DNA of 64,000 nucleotides from CBDFHV01 sp965247705 (GCA_965247705.1 CBDFHV010000085.1:259200-323199); one strand, 5' to 3'. Counted from the first letter of the stretch, positions 1-7,444 are shown. Numbers and translations are program-made. The notes: generated by a model from the sequence alone, not told the origin.

Positions 1-128
1 ATCCCCTCGCCATCGTCGCCGGTCATGACAGGCCGGCGGTGCGGACCATGCTAAAGCTCATGACCGGGCGGGCGGCACGGGCCGCGTACGAGCGCGCCGG
101 GTTCCCCGTCGTCCCCGGTACGTCCTGA
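1..128 (+). CDS. modA: Molybdate-binding periplasmic protein ModA, C-terminal end (partial)
   Basis: Only the last 41 codons are inside the window, in frame from base 3 to a TGA at 126-128. The visible end contains LAIVAGHDRP and ends AAYERAGFPVVPGTS, which resembles the tail of type 2 periplasmic binding proteins, where the last helix is followed by a short 'gf' segment. The identification rests mainly on context: modB begins 22 bases downstream and modC follows. ModA would capture molybdate or tungstate in the periplasm and pass it to ModB. The fragment alone could belong to another oxyanion-binding protein. Confidence 0.7.
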   Translation, partial: PLAIVAGHDRPAVRTMLKLMTGRAARAAYERAGFPVVPGTS

Positions 129-150
129 AGGGACCGGCATTGAGGGTCCC

Positions 151-843
151 ATGGCCGCATTGAGCCCGGCCGAAGTCGACGCGGTCCTTCTCAGCCTCCG
201 GGTGGCGTCCTGGGCGGTGGTGTGCAGTCTGCCCTTCGGCCTGCTGATCGCCTGGCTGCTGGCCCGCCGGCGGTTTCCGGGCAAGACCCTCCTGGACGGT
301 TTGGTCCATCTGCCGCTGATTTTGCCGCCGGTGGCCGTGGGCTATCTGCTGCTGGTGCTTCTGGGGCGGAACGGGGTAGTCGGCGCCTGGCTCCACGATG
401 TCTTTGGAATTGCCGTTGCGTTCACCTGGAAAGGTGCGGCCGTGGCCTCGGCGGTGATGGCCTTTCCCCTGCTGGTGCGCGCCATCCGCCTGTCCCTGGA
501 GGCGGTGGATGGGCGCCTGGAGCAGGCGGCCCGCACCCTCGGCGCCGGCCCGGTCTGGGTGTTCGTCACGGTGACCCTGCCGCTGACCGTTCCCGGCATC
601 CTCACCGGGACCATCCTGGCCTTCGCCCGCAGCCTGGGAGAGTTCGGCGCCACCATCACCTTCGTCTCCAACATCCCGGGCGAGACCGAGACCCTTCCCC
701 TGGCCCTCTATACCCTGACCCAGACCCCGGGCGGCGATGCCGGCGCCCTGCGTCTGATGGTGTTGGCCGTCGTGGTGGCGCTGATCGCCCTGATCGCGTC
801 GGAATGGCTGTCGCGGCGCGTCGCCGCCCGGATCAAGGGGTAG
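151..843 (+). CDS. modB: Molybdate ABC transporter permease ModB
   Basis: Inner-membrane permease of 230 residues, the usual length for ModB. About five hydrophobic helices are visible, starting with the segment around residues 14-35. The cytoplasmic coupling loop lies near residues 125-165, with the EAA-type pattern EQAARTLGAGPVWVF followed by VTLPLTVPGILTG. The later segment SLGEFGATITFVSNIPGET is highly typical of ModB. The ATG at 151 is preceded by GAGGG at a normal distance. It forms an operon with modA upstream and modC four bases downstream and would move molybdate, needed for molybdenum-cofactor enzymes, into the cytoplasm. Confidence 0.95.
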   Translation: MAALSPAEVDAVLLSLRVASWAVVCSLPFGLLIAWLLARRRFPGKTLLDGLVHLPLILPPVAVGYLLLVLLGRNGVVGAWLHDVFGIAVAFTWKGAAVASAVMAFPLLVRAIRLSLEAVDGRLEQAARTLGAGPVWVFVTVTLPLTVPGILTGTILAFARSLGEFGATITFVSNIPGETETLPLALYTLTQTPGGDAGALRLMVLAVVVALIALIASEWLSRRVAARIKG

Positions 844-847
844 CGCC

Positions 848-1963
848 GTGGCCGTCATCGAGGTCGCCGTCGACACACGGGTAGGCGATTTCCACCTGTC
901 GGCCCGGTTCGAGTCCGGCGCCGGCCTCACCGCGCTCTTCGGCCGTTCGGGTGCCGGAAAGACCATGCTGGTGGACTGCCTGGCCGGCCTCAGGCGGCCG
1001 GACTCCGGGCGGATCGCGGTGAACGGCCAAGTGCTGTTCGATTCCCAGAACCGTATCGACCTGCCGCCCGAAAGGCGCCGCCTGGGCTATGTGTTTCAGG
1101 ATGCCCGCCTGTTTCCGCACCTGAGCGTTCGCGGCAACCTCACGTACGGCCTGTCCCGGGTTCCCACGAACGAGCGGCATCACGACCTGGAGCCGGTGGC
1201 CGACCTGCTGGACATCCGGCCCCTGTTGAATCGGCGGCCCGGATCCCTGTCGGGCGGCGAGCAACAGCGGGTGGCCATCGGGCGGGCGGTGCTGGCGAGC
1301 CCTCGGCTGCTGCTGATGGACGAGCCCCTGGCCTCCCTCGACGGGGCCCGCAAGGCCGAGATCCTGCCCTTCATCGAACGCCTGCGCGATCAATTGCGCA
1401 TCCCCATCGTCTACGTCAGTCACGCGGTCGAGGAAGTGATCCGCCTCGCCGACACCATCGTGCTGGTGGACGGCGGCCAGGTGATCGCCACCGGCGGCGT
1501 GGAGGAGACCATGAGCCGCCTCGACCTGAGGCCGCTCACGGGCCGCTTCGACGCCGGCGCGGTCCTGACGGTCACGGTGACCGGTCAGGACAAGACCTTC
1601 GGCCTGACCGACCTCACCGTGGCCAGCCATCGTCTGCGGGTCCCCTGGCTCGACCTGCCCCTGGGCACCCGGCTGCGCCTGCGCATTCGCGCCCGCGACG
1701 TGGCTATCAGCCTGGAACGGCCGAAGCGGATGAGCGTGCTCAACGTCCTCGAAGGACGGGTGGCGGAAATCGAGACCGGCGAAGCGCCCCAGGTGGACGT
1801 GCGCCTCGACGTGGGCGCCCCCTTGATCGCGCGCATCACCCGCAAATCCCTGGTCGAACTCGACCTATCGCCCGGCACGCCGGTCTTCGCCCTGGTCAAG
1901 GCCATCGCCATCGACCGCCACGCCCTGGGACGGGGCGGTGGCACTTGGCGGGAGGCGTGGTAG
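848..1963 (+). CDS. modC: Molybdate ABC transporter ATP-binding protein ModC
   Basis: ATPase subunit of the molybdate importer, 371 residues, starting with GTG four bases after the modB stop. The N-terminal ABC domain has Walker A GRSGAGKT near residue 33, the signature LSGGEQQRVAIGRA near 135 and Walker B LLLMDEPLASLD near 155. The C-terminal third (about residues 290-360) has the TOBE/Mop-type pattern seen in ModC, with SVLNVLEGRV and later LIARITRKSLVELDL, where oxyanion can feed back on transport. No regulatory ModE site was recognised because the operon start is outside the window. Confidence 0.95.
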   Translation: MAVIEVAVDTRVGDFHLSARFESGAGLTALFGRSGAGKTMLVDCLAGLRRPDSGRIAVNGQVLFDSQNRIDLPPERRRLGYVFQDARLFPHLSVRGNLTYGLSRVPTNERHHDLEPVADLLDIRPLLNRRPGSLSGGEQQRVAIGRAVLASPRLLLMDEPLASLDGARKAEILPFIERLRDQLRIPIVYVSHAVEEVIRLADTIVLVDGGQVIATGGVEETMSRLDLRPLTGRFDAGAVLTVTVTGQDKTFGLTDLTVASHRLRVPWLDLPLGTRLRLRIRARDVAISLERPKRMSVLNVLEGRVAEIETGEAPQVDVRLDVGAPLIARITRKSLVELDLSPGTPVFALVKAIAIDRHALGRGGGTWREAW

Positions 1964-1993
1964 GCCTACACCAAGGGAACTTGGCATCAACCT

Positions 1994-2089
1994 CCCTGTT
2001 GGGGACGCCTCAGGCCCCCGGGGAGTCGGGTCACAATGTCCGTGAGCGTGCGTGCGATCTGCGACTGGGTGAGACACCGGGCGCCGCTG
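1994..2089 (-). repeat. Detached copy of the 3' end of the pentapeptide gene (distal repeat)
   Basis: These 96 bases align without gaps to 2825-2920, the last codons of the receiver-pentapeptide gene, with 17 mismatches (about 82% identity). On the minus strand they still read GAR-LTQ-QIARTLTD followed by TRLPGGLRRPQQG, the same C-terminus as the intact gene. This is a gene-end remnant, not a gene. Together with the other copy it brackets the higBA module, as expected if an element integrated into the gene 3' end and supplied a replacement end. Confidence 0.85.
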
Positions 2090-2119
2090 TTACACAGCAT
2101 CCCATATCCTTCCTTCTCG

Positions 2120-2410
2120 TCAGCCCATCTCAGGCATCGGGGCGACGGAAATCTCCCCTGCCCGGGCCCTGATCTGGGCAAGGTCGTAGTTCATTTGCAG
2201 GGTCATCCAGCCGTCGGCCGTCCCCCATCCCATCTTTTCAAATCGGAGCGCCATTTCTGGCGATATGGATGATTTTTCATTGACGACATTGTTGAGTGCC
2301 TGGCGCGATACGCCCAAGTGTTGGGCGGCATCGGTCACGCTCAGGCTAAGCGGCTCCAGGCATGTGAGGCGAACGTTGCGGCCGGGATGCGGCGGCTTTT
2401 TCATCGGCAA
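2120..2410 (-). CDS. higA: HigA-family antitoxin (XRE-type helix-turn-helix)
   Basis: A 96-residue DNA-binding antitoxin of the HigA family. The helix-turn-helix covers about residues 22-55, with SVTDAAQHLGVSRQALNNVV and then ISPEMALRFEKMGWGTADGW, the classical HigA pattern. The C-terminal helix (LQMNYDLAQIRAR) is the usual toxin-contact region. It follows higB by 15 bases, the inverted toxin-first order typical of HigBA. The TTG at 2410 has AAGGAG six bases upstream; the ATG at 2404 is an alternative start. It should neutralise HigB and repress the shared promoter through the palindrome at 2720-2731. Confidence 0.9.
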   Translation of the reverse strand: MPMKKPPHPGRNVRLTCLEPLSLSVTDAAQHLGVSRQALNNVVNEKSSISPEMALRFEKMGWGTADGWMTLQMNYDLAQIRARAGEISVAPMPEMG

Positions 2411-2425
2411 TTCAGACTCCTTTCC

Positions 2426-2704
2426 TTAATGGCAATCGACCAAATCGACATCGATAGCGTCTCCGCCCTTGAATCGAAAAGTGATCCTCCAATTGCCGGA
2501 GACGTCTACGGCATAAGATTCTTTTCGGTCGCCGGAGAGCCGGTGAAGCCGATAGCCGGGGCGTCTCATGTGTTCAATCGTCGAGGAGGCGTCCAGGTCC
2601 GCTAGAATCACCTCGATCTTGTCAACGTGGTTTGGATTCACCTGGCTCCGATCCCCACGCTCATACAGTCGCTTCAATCCGCGATTGCGGAAGCCTCGTA
2701 TCAT
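2426..2704 (-). CDS. higB: HigB-family toxin (RelE/ParE fold mRNA interferase)
   Basis: A 92-residue toxin of the HigB group, predicted to cleave mRNA at the ribosome when not bound by HigA. It begins MIRGFRNRGLKRLYERGD, the standard HigB opening, and contains RPGYRLHRLSGDRK and the core strand SGNWRITFRF near the C-terminus. The start at 2704 is chosen by family comparison. A TTG seven codons upstream is in frame but overlaps the predicted -10 box, so it would not be transcribed. The ATG lies at or within a base or two of the predicted transcription start, so the message may be leaderless. Confidence 0.9.
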   Translation of the reverse strand: MIRGFRNRGLKRLYERGDRSQVNPNHVDKIEVILADLDASSTIEHMRRPGYRLHRLSGDRKESYAVDVSGNWRITFRFKGGDAIDVDLVDCH

Positions 2705-2710
2705 CGGATA

Positions 2711-2739
2711 TCTATATATTGACAATTGTCACTTGTCAA
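2711..2739 (-). promoter_or_regulatory. higBA promoter with internal operator palindrome
   Basis: On the minus strand a consensus -35 TTGACA (2739-2734) is separated by 17 bases from TATAGA (2716-2711). The spacer holds a perfect 12-bp palindrome, TGACAATTGTCA, at 2720-2731. An operator between the -35 and -10 boxes is the expected arrangement for HigA autorepression. The predicted transcript starts around 2704-2705, at the higB ATG. Confidence 0.75.
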
Positions 2740-2817
2740 TCGATACGCATTCTTTCCAATAATTTGAGGTGCAATGGATTTACCCTCCGGGATTCGCCAA
2801 TGCTCCTTGGCATGTGC

Positions 2818-4236
2818 TCAGTTGCCCTGTTGGGGGCGCCGCAACCCTCCCGGCAGCCGGGTCGCGGAGTCGGTGAGCGTGCGCGCGATCTGCGTCTGGG
2901 TGAGGCCCCGGGCGCCGCTGAGGTCGGCTCCCGCAAGATTGGTGCTTAGCAAGTTGGCGCCCGACAAATCGCTTTCGCCCATGATGGCGCCGGTCAGGGT
3001 GGCTCCCGCCAGGTCGCAGCCCCTCAGGTTCGCCCCTTCCAGGTTGGTGCGGCTGAGGTCCGCGTGGCGAAGCCGGGCCACGCCCAGGTTGCCGTTGGTC
3101 ACATTGGCGTTGCACAGTCGGGCACGCCGCAGATCGGCGCCCTGAAAGTTCACGTCCCGGCAATCCGCATCGGACAGGTCGGCGCCCTGCAGCACTGCGC
3201 TGGACAGATTGGCCGCCTCCAGGGACACGCCATGGAGGTCCGCGTCCACGAACTCCGCCCGGGTGCCCGCCTTGCCGCCGCTGCTGAGCCACTCGGCGTG
3301 GGCCTTCAAGTCGGGCGTCAGGTCACGGGGCGTGTCCTTCGCCGCCGGCGCGGCGGAAGGCGCACTTTCGCCAAGCGCTTCCTGCCAGTCCTCGGCCTCG
3401 TGTCGCTTGGGCTTTTGGTCCCGGCGGGCCAGGTCGACATCCCCGTCGTCCCGCCGCTGCTTCCCGGTTTCGGGCTCGTCCGTGGGATCGTCCTGCCACT
3501 CGCGCGCCTTCTTGCGCGGCGCCTGCCGCTCCGGCTTGACCGCCTGGGGCTGGGGCTCCGGGGCGGGCTGAGGTTCCGGGGGCGCCGGCGCGGGACCTCG
3601 CTGGGGTGCGGGTTTGGGCGTTGGCGCTTCGGCGGCGGGCTGCCGCCGGGGGAGCACGGCCGCGGGCGCGGGCCGCGCCGCCTTGGGTGGCGTCGCGGGT
3701 TCAATCGGCGCCTTGGCCGCGGCCGATGGCTCGGCTGGCGTCTTGGTTGGCGCGGTCGCGCCGGCGGGCACCGGTTTGGCGGCGGGCGGATCCTGGGGCG
3801 GCGTGGACTCCACGCGGCGCGCAGCCTGGATCGCCCGTTTCCGGGTCACCAGGGCCGCCGCCACCTGGCGCAGGAATTCTCGCGCGTCCTCGGACTTCCG
3901 AAGGACCCCGTCGGCCCCGGCTTCCAGCGCTGCCTTGAGCGTTGCCCGATCGACTTCTTGCGCCGTTATCAGGACGGGGACGTTGACGCCCGCGTGGTTT
4001 TGGGGGTCGCGCAGCCAGCGCACGAAATCGATTCCGCTCATGCCGGGAAGCCGCACGTCGGCCACCACCAGGTCTGCCTGGTCCTTGCGAAGGACCTGCA
4101 GGGCCTGGCTCGCCGACGGCACGATCGTCACCTGGGGAACCCGGACACGGGCAAGAGTCTTGCGCGCCCAATCGGCGTAGGCCCGATCCCCATCGACGAT
4201 CAGGAAGCGAAGTTGGCTCCAATCCATGGCGGCCAT
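2818..4236 (-). CDS. Receiver domain fused to a pentapeptide-repeat domain
   Basis: Three-part protein of 472 residues. Residues 8-125 form a response-regulator receiver: acidic pair in FLIVDGDRAY, phospho-acceptor Asp in LVVADVRLPGMSG, conserved Thr in VLITAQE and Lys in GVLRKSE, so it looks phosphorylatable. Residues about 145-340 are a Pro/Ala-rich then Lys/Glu/Asp-rich linker. Residues about 345-455 are a run of pentapeptide repeats (A-D/N-L-x-x), e.g. ADLSDADCRDVNFQGADL, expected to fold as a right-handed beta helix. The ATG at 4236 has GGAGG five bases upstream. There is no output domain of known enzymatic type, so the pentapeptide coil may be a binding surface. Its partner kinase is not adjacent. 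The 3' end was duplicated by the higBA insertion. Confidence 0.85.
   Translation of the reverse strand: MAAMDWSQLRFLIVDGDRAYADWARKTLARVRVPQVTIVPSASQALQVLRKDQADLVVADVRLPGMSGIDFVRWLRDPQNHAGVNVPVLITAQEVDRATLKAALEAGADGVLRKSEDAREFLRQVAAALVTRKRAIQAARRVESTPPQDPPAAKPVPAGATAPTKTPAEPSAAAKAPIEPATPPKAARPAPAAVLPRRQPAAEAPTPKPAPQRGPAPAPPEPQPAPEPQPQAVKPERQAPRKKAREWQDDPTDEPETGKQRRDDGDVDLARRDQKPKRHEAEDWQEALGESAPSAAPAAKDTPRDLTPDLKAHAEWLSSGGKAGTRAEFVDADLHGVSLEAANLSSAVLQGADLSDADCRDVNFQGADLRRARLCNANVTNGNLGVARLRHADLSRTNLEGANLRGCDLAGATLTGAIMGESDLSGANLLSTNLAGADLSGARGLTQTQIARTLTDSATRLPGGLRRPQQGN
2825..2920 (-). repeat. Gene-attached copy of the duplicated 3' end (proximal repeat)
   Basis: This is the 3' end of the receiver-pentapeptide gene that pairs with 1994-2089 (79 of 96 bases identical, no gaps). 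The two copies are direct repeats about 831 bases apart, with higBA between them. Homology ends sharply after GCGCCGCTG in both copies. Confidence 0.85.
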
Positions 4237-4282
4237 GGGATCCTCCGTTAGGGGGAAACCTACAACGCCCGGAACGGATGAC

Positions 4283-4311
4283 CAAAAAAAAGGGCCGCGC
4301 GAGCGCGGCCC
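4283..4311 (-). terminator. Intrinsic terminator in the leader of the receiver-pentapeptide gene
   Basis: A nine-base-pair GC stem (GGGCCGCGC / GCGCGGCCC, 4292-4300 with 4303-4311) is followed on the minus strand by a run of eight T residues. It faces leftward and ends about 47 bases before the ATG at 4236. No minus-strand gene lies directly upstream, so it would act on a leader transcript or on antisense RNA. Confidence 0.7.
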
Positions 4312-4369
4312 AAGTCAGGTCTTGAGGGAGGATACAAAAAGGAATGTAGTCGATTCGCCGATCGGGGCC

Positions 4370-4385
4370 TGTGACGACGGTCACA
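4370..4385. promoter_or_regulatory. Consensus CRP/FNR-superfamily site
   Basis: A perfect CRP-type dyad TGTGA-CGACGG-TCACA, extended by one further base pair (C...G). It lies between the divergent receiver-pentapeptide gene (starts at 4236) and the CBS gene (starts at 4500), and could serve either. Which regulator of the superfamily binds cannot be decided from sequence. Confidence 0.6.
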
Positions 4386-4499
4386 GGTTTCTCGGGGAAT
4401 CGGTCGACACCATCGAGTTTCCCATCCCGGTCCGTCATCGATAGAATTCCGTGGATTCGGGAGATCGGACTCAAATCGGACGGACACACGGGAACCGCC

Positions 4500-4901
4500 A
4501 TGGACGACACCATCATCCCTCATGTGGTCAAGGACCAGGAGATCCACGCGCTGCGCGCGGCGAACACCGCCTTCGAAGCCGCCCAGCACATGGAAAAATA
4601 CAATCTGGCCGCTATTGTCGTGGTCAACGATCGGGGAACCCTTGTCGGCATCGCAACCGAACGGGACATCACGCGACGCATTGTCGCCGCCGACCGCGAC
4701 CCGAAGCAGACCTCGGTGGCGGAGTTTATGACGCCCAATCCGGACACGCTGCGGCCCTCGGACACGGCGAAGGAAGCGCTTCGGCGCATGCAGGCCGGTC
4801 GCTATCGCCATCTGCCCGTGGTAGACCACGGCAATGTGGTGGGCATGGTTTCCATGCGCGACCTCTACGAGACCATATATCGGGCTGTGGTCAAAAACTG
4901 A
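4500..4901 (+). CDS. CBS-domain pair protein
   Basis: A stand-alone tandem CBS protein of 133 residues. CBS1 covers about residues 10-65 (LAAIVVVNDRGTLVGIATERD) and CBS2 about 72-128 (RYRHLPVVDHGNVVGMVSMRD). Such pairs bind adenosine nucleotides and act as energy or signal sensors, usually on a partner protein. The ATG at 4500 is chosen because the conserved fold starts just after it; upstream in-frame codons run through the CRP-like site and look non-coding. The next gene, for a TerB-like protein, starts 22 bases downstream, so the two may be co-transcribed. The ligand and partner are unknown. Confidence 0.85.
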   Translation: MDDTIIPHVVKDQEIHALRAANTAFEAAQHMEKYNLAAIVVVNDRGTLVGIATERDITRRIVAADRDPKQTSVAEFMTPNPDTLRPSDTAKEALRRMQAGRYRHLPVVDHGNVVGMVSMRDLYETIYRAVVKN

Positions 4902-4923
4902 GGTCCCGGAGAGGCACTCCATC

Positions 4924-5340
4924 ATGTTTCTAGGCATGTTGAACGGCTATCAGCAGAACGCCTTCCTGGCCCTGGCCCAGCGCGTGGTCATGGCCGACGG
5001 CGTCATCGACCCGGCGGAAGCGGCCCTGCTGGAAATCCGCATGGCGGAGATGGGGGGCCAAACGGCGTCGCCGCCTTCCGAGATTTACGAAATGCCCAAC
5101 CTCGGCCTCTTCGACAACCATCAATCCCGGTCCATTGTCCTGATGGAGCTGTACGTCCTGGCTTATTCGGACAGCAGCCTGCATCCGGAAGAGATTCCCA
5201 TCCTGGAGGAACTGGAAGAGATTTTCCGGTTTTCGAAGGAGGAGATCGCGGCCATGCGCGACTGGGCGCGTGGTCAGACACCGTTCAGCCTGAGCGGCTG
5301 GGAGATCATCAAGGAACGGAAAGTGAATCCGCCCTGCTGA
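4924..5340 (+). CDS. TerB-like (tellurite resistance family) protein
   Basis: A 138-residue helical, acidic protein. The pattern FLALAQRVVMADGVIDPAEA near the N-terminus and the repeat-like YSDSSLHPEEIPILEEL are typical of TerB/DjlA-type domains, in which acidic residues of the D-G-x-I-D-P-x-E kind bind metal. The start at 4924 follows a GGAGAGG ribosome site about nine bases upstream. It probably shares a transcript with the CBS protein. The specific role is unknown: stand-alone TerB proteins are common and need not confer tellurite resistance. Confidence 0.75.
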   Translation: MFLGMLNGYQQNAFLALAQRVVMADGVIDPAEAALLEIRMAEMGGQTASPPSEIYEMPNLGLFDNHQSRSIVLMELYVLAYSDSSLHPEEIPILEELEEIFRFSKEEIAAMRDWARGQTPFSLSGWEIIKERKVNPPC

Positions 5341-5469
5341 CGTGAAAATTGCCGTTCCCTTCGGCACTTGCCTACATTTTGGGCGGCAGCGCCCTACCTC
5401 TCCGCCCCGCCTCGCCGGGCACGTTCCGAATAGTGTAACTATTTCAACGAACTGCGTCTAAAGCTACGG

Positions 5470-5486
5470 TTGGCACGCTCCGTGCT
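5470..5486 (+). promoter_or_regulatory. Sigma-54 (RpoN) promoter for glnB-glnA
   Basis: The sequence TTGGCACGCTCCGTGCT matches the -24/-12 consensus closely: TGGCAC followed, at the right spacing, by TGCT. It lies about 84 bases before the glnB start, in the 229-base gap after the TerB-like gene. Sigma-54/NtrC control of glnBA is established in related alphaproteobacteria. I did not find a clear upstream NtrC dyad. Confidence 0.7.
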
Positions 5487-5569
5487 TTCTAATTCCCAAG
5501 ATACGCTTCGCCGCACGACGGCAAAGCGTCGTCCCGCCGCACCTTCAATCCAACAGCCCGGACCTCGTC

Positions 5570-5908
5570 ATGAAAAAGATCGAAGCCATCATCAAGCCGT
5601 TCAAGCTGGATGACGTGAAGGACGCCCTTGGGGAAGTGGGCTTGCAGGGGATCACGGTCCTGGAGGCCAGGGGCTTCGGTCGCCAGAAGGGCCATACCGA
5701 GCTGTATCGCGGCGCCGAATACGTGGTCGACTTCCTGCCCAAGGTGAAGATCGAGGTGGTGCTGGAAGACGACCAGGTGGAACGGGCCATCGAAGCCATA
5801 CAGCAGGCCGCCCACACGGGCCGGATCGGGGATGGAAAGATCTTCGTCACACCCGTGGAGGAAGCGATTCGAATCCGGACCGGCGAACGCGGCCCCGATG
5901 CCATCTGA
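5570..5908 (+). CDS. glnB: Nitrogen regulatory protein P-II
   Basis: The 112-residue PII signal protein, full length. It opens MKKIEAIIKPFKLDDVKDAL. The T-loop carries the uridylylation site Tyr51 in RGAEYVVDFLPK, and the B-loop region near residues 82-90 has TGRIGDGKIFV. PII senses 2-oxoglutarate and ATP/ADP and controls adenylyltransferase, NtrB and other nitrogen targets. It sits directly before glnA behind a sigma-54-type promoter, the usual alphaproteobacterial glnBA operon. GlnK-type paralogues are similar, but the glnA linkage favours glnB. Confidence 0.96.
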   Translation: MKKIEAIIKPFKLDDVKDALGEVGLQGITVLEARGFGRQKGHTELYRGAEYVVDFLPKVKIEVVLEDDQVERAIEAIQQAAHTGRIGDGKIFVTPVEEAIRIRTGERGPDAI

Positions 5909-5959
5909 TACCGCCTTTCCTGCCCTGCCCCTCACCGTCATCAAAGGAGGAACAATCCC

Positions 5960-7381
5960 ATGACCCTGAATTGCAAGACCCCCGACGACGTGTTCAAGAT
6001 AATCAAGGAGCAGGAAGTCTCGTTCGTCGACCTGCGCTTCACCGACCCCCGCGGCAAGTGGCAGCACCTGACCATGACATCGGCCTTCGTCGACGAGGCC
6101 AGCTTTGTCGACGGCATCATGTTCGACGGCTCTTCCATCGCCGGCTGGAAGGACATCAGCGAATCGGACATGGCGCTCATTCCCGACCCGGAATCGGCGG
6201 TCATGGACCCCTTCGCCGCACAAAGCATGATCGTCCTGGTCTGCGACGTCCTGGAGCCTTCGACGGGTCAGCCCTACGGCCGCGATCCGCGCTCCGCCGC
6301 GCACCGGGCCGAAGCGCACCTGGCCAATTCGGGAATCGGCGACACGGCCTTTTTCGGGCCGGAAGCGGAATTCTTCGTATTCGATGACGTTCGCTTCGAT
6401 GTAAGCATGAACAATACCTTCTACACCATTGATTCGGAAGAAGGTCCATACGTCAGCGGAAAGTCCTTTCCCGAGGGCAACCCCGGCCATCGGCCCCTGC
6501 CCAAGGGTGGCTATTTCCCCGTGCCGCCGGTGGATTCCGTGCCCGACCTGCGGGCCGAGATGGTGACGACCATGCAGGAGATGGGCCTCACCATGGACAA
6601 GCACCACCACGAGGTGGCGCCCAGCCAGCACGAGCTGGGATTGACCTACGATTCGCTGGTGCGCAGCGCGGACAATGTGATGATCTACAAGTACGTGGTG
6701 CATATGGTGGCCCATACCTACGGCAAGACCGCCACCTTCATGCCCAAGCCGATCATCGGCGACAACGGGTCGGGCATGCACACCCACCAGTCCATCTGGA
6801 AGGGCGACAAGCCCCTGTTCGCGGGCTCTGGCTACGCCGATTTGTCGGAAACCGCCCTCTACTACATCGGCGGCATCATGAAGCACGCGCGGGCGCTGAA
6901 CGCCTTCACCAACCCCAGCACCAACAGCTACAAGCGGCTGATCCCCGGCTTCGAGGCACCGGTATTGCTCGCCTATTCGGCCCGCAACCGCTCCGCTTCT
7001 TGCCGCATCCCCTTCGTCACCAACCCCAAGGGCAAGCGGGTGGAAGTGCGTTTCCCCGACGCGTTGGCCAATCCCTACCTGGCATTCTCGGCCATGCTCA
7101 TGGCCGGCCTCGACGGCGTCGAGAACCGCATCCACCCCGGCGACCCCATGGACAAGAACCTCTACGACCTGCCGGCGGAGGAACTGAAGGACGTGCCGAC
7201 GGTCTGCGGGTCCCTGCGCGAGGCCCTCACCGCGCTGGACCAGGACCGGGACTTCCTGAAGAAGGGCGATGTGTTCAGCGACGATCTCATCGACGGCTAC
7301 ATGGCACTCAAGTGGGAGGAGGTGCACAATTTCGAGCACAGCCCCCATCCCATCGAGTTCCAGATGTACTACTCGTCCTGA
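5960..7381 (+). CDS. glnA: Glutamine synthetase type I
   Basis: Makes glutamine from glutamate, ammonia and ATP; forms a cytoplasmic dodecamer. Length is 473 residues, within the usual range. Visible signatures are FDGSSIAGW near residue 55, the catalytic MDKHHHEVAPSQHELG block near 213, NGSGMHTHQS near 270 and NPSTNSYKRLIPG-EAP near 320. The adenylylation tyrosine is present as Tyr402 in KNLYDLPAEE, so activity should be controlled by GlnE under PII. A strong AAAGGAGGA ribosome site lies eight bases before the ATG. It is co-transcribed with glnB. Confidence 0.98.
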   Translation: MTLNCKTPDDVFKIIKEQEVSFVDLRFTDPRGKWQHLTMTSAFVDEASFVDGIMFDGSSIAGWKDISESDMALIPDPESAVMDPFAAQSMIVLVCDVLEPSTGQPYGRDPRSAAHRAEAHLANSGIGDTAFFGPEAEFFVFDDVRFDVSMNNTFYTIDSEEGPYVSGKSFPEGNPGHRPLPKGGYFPVPPVDSVPDLRAEMVTTMQEMGLTMDKHHHEVAPSQHELGLTYDSLVRSADNVMIYKYVVHMVAHTYGKTATFMPKPIIGDNGSGMHTHQSIWKGDKPLFAGSGYADLSETALYYIGGIMKHARALNAFTNPSTNSYKRLIPGFEAPVLLAYSARNRSASCRIPFVTNPKGKRVEVRFPDALANPYLAFSAMLMAGLDGVENRIHPGDPMDKNLYDLPAEELKDVPTVCGSLREALTALDQDRDFLKKGDVFSDDLIDGYMALKWEEVHNFEHSPHPIEFQMYYSS

Positions 7382-7444
7382 CCGCCCGCGCCTTGTCGCG
7401 TTCGTGGACCGGCTCCGATCTGGCCGTCCGGTCGAGAATTGCCG

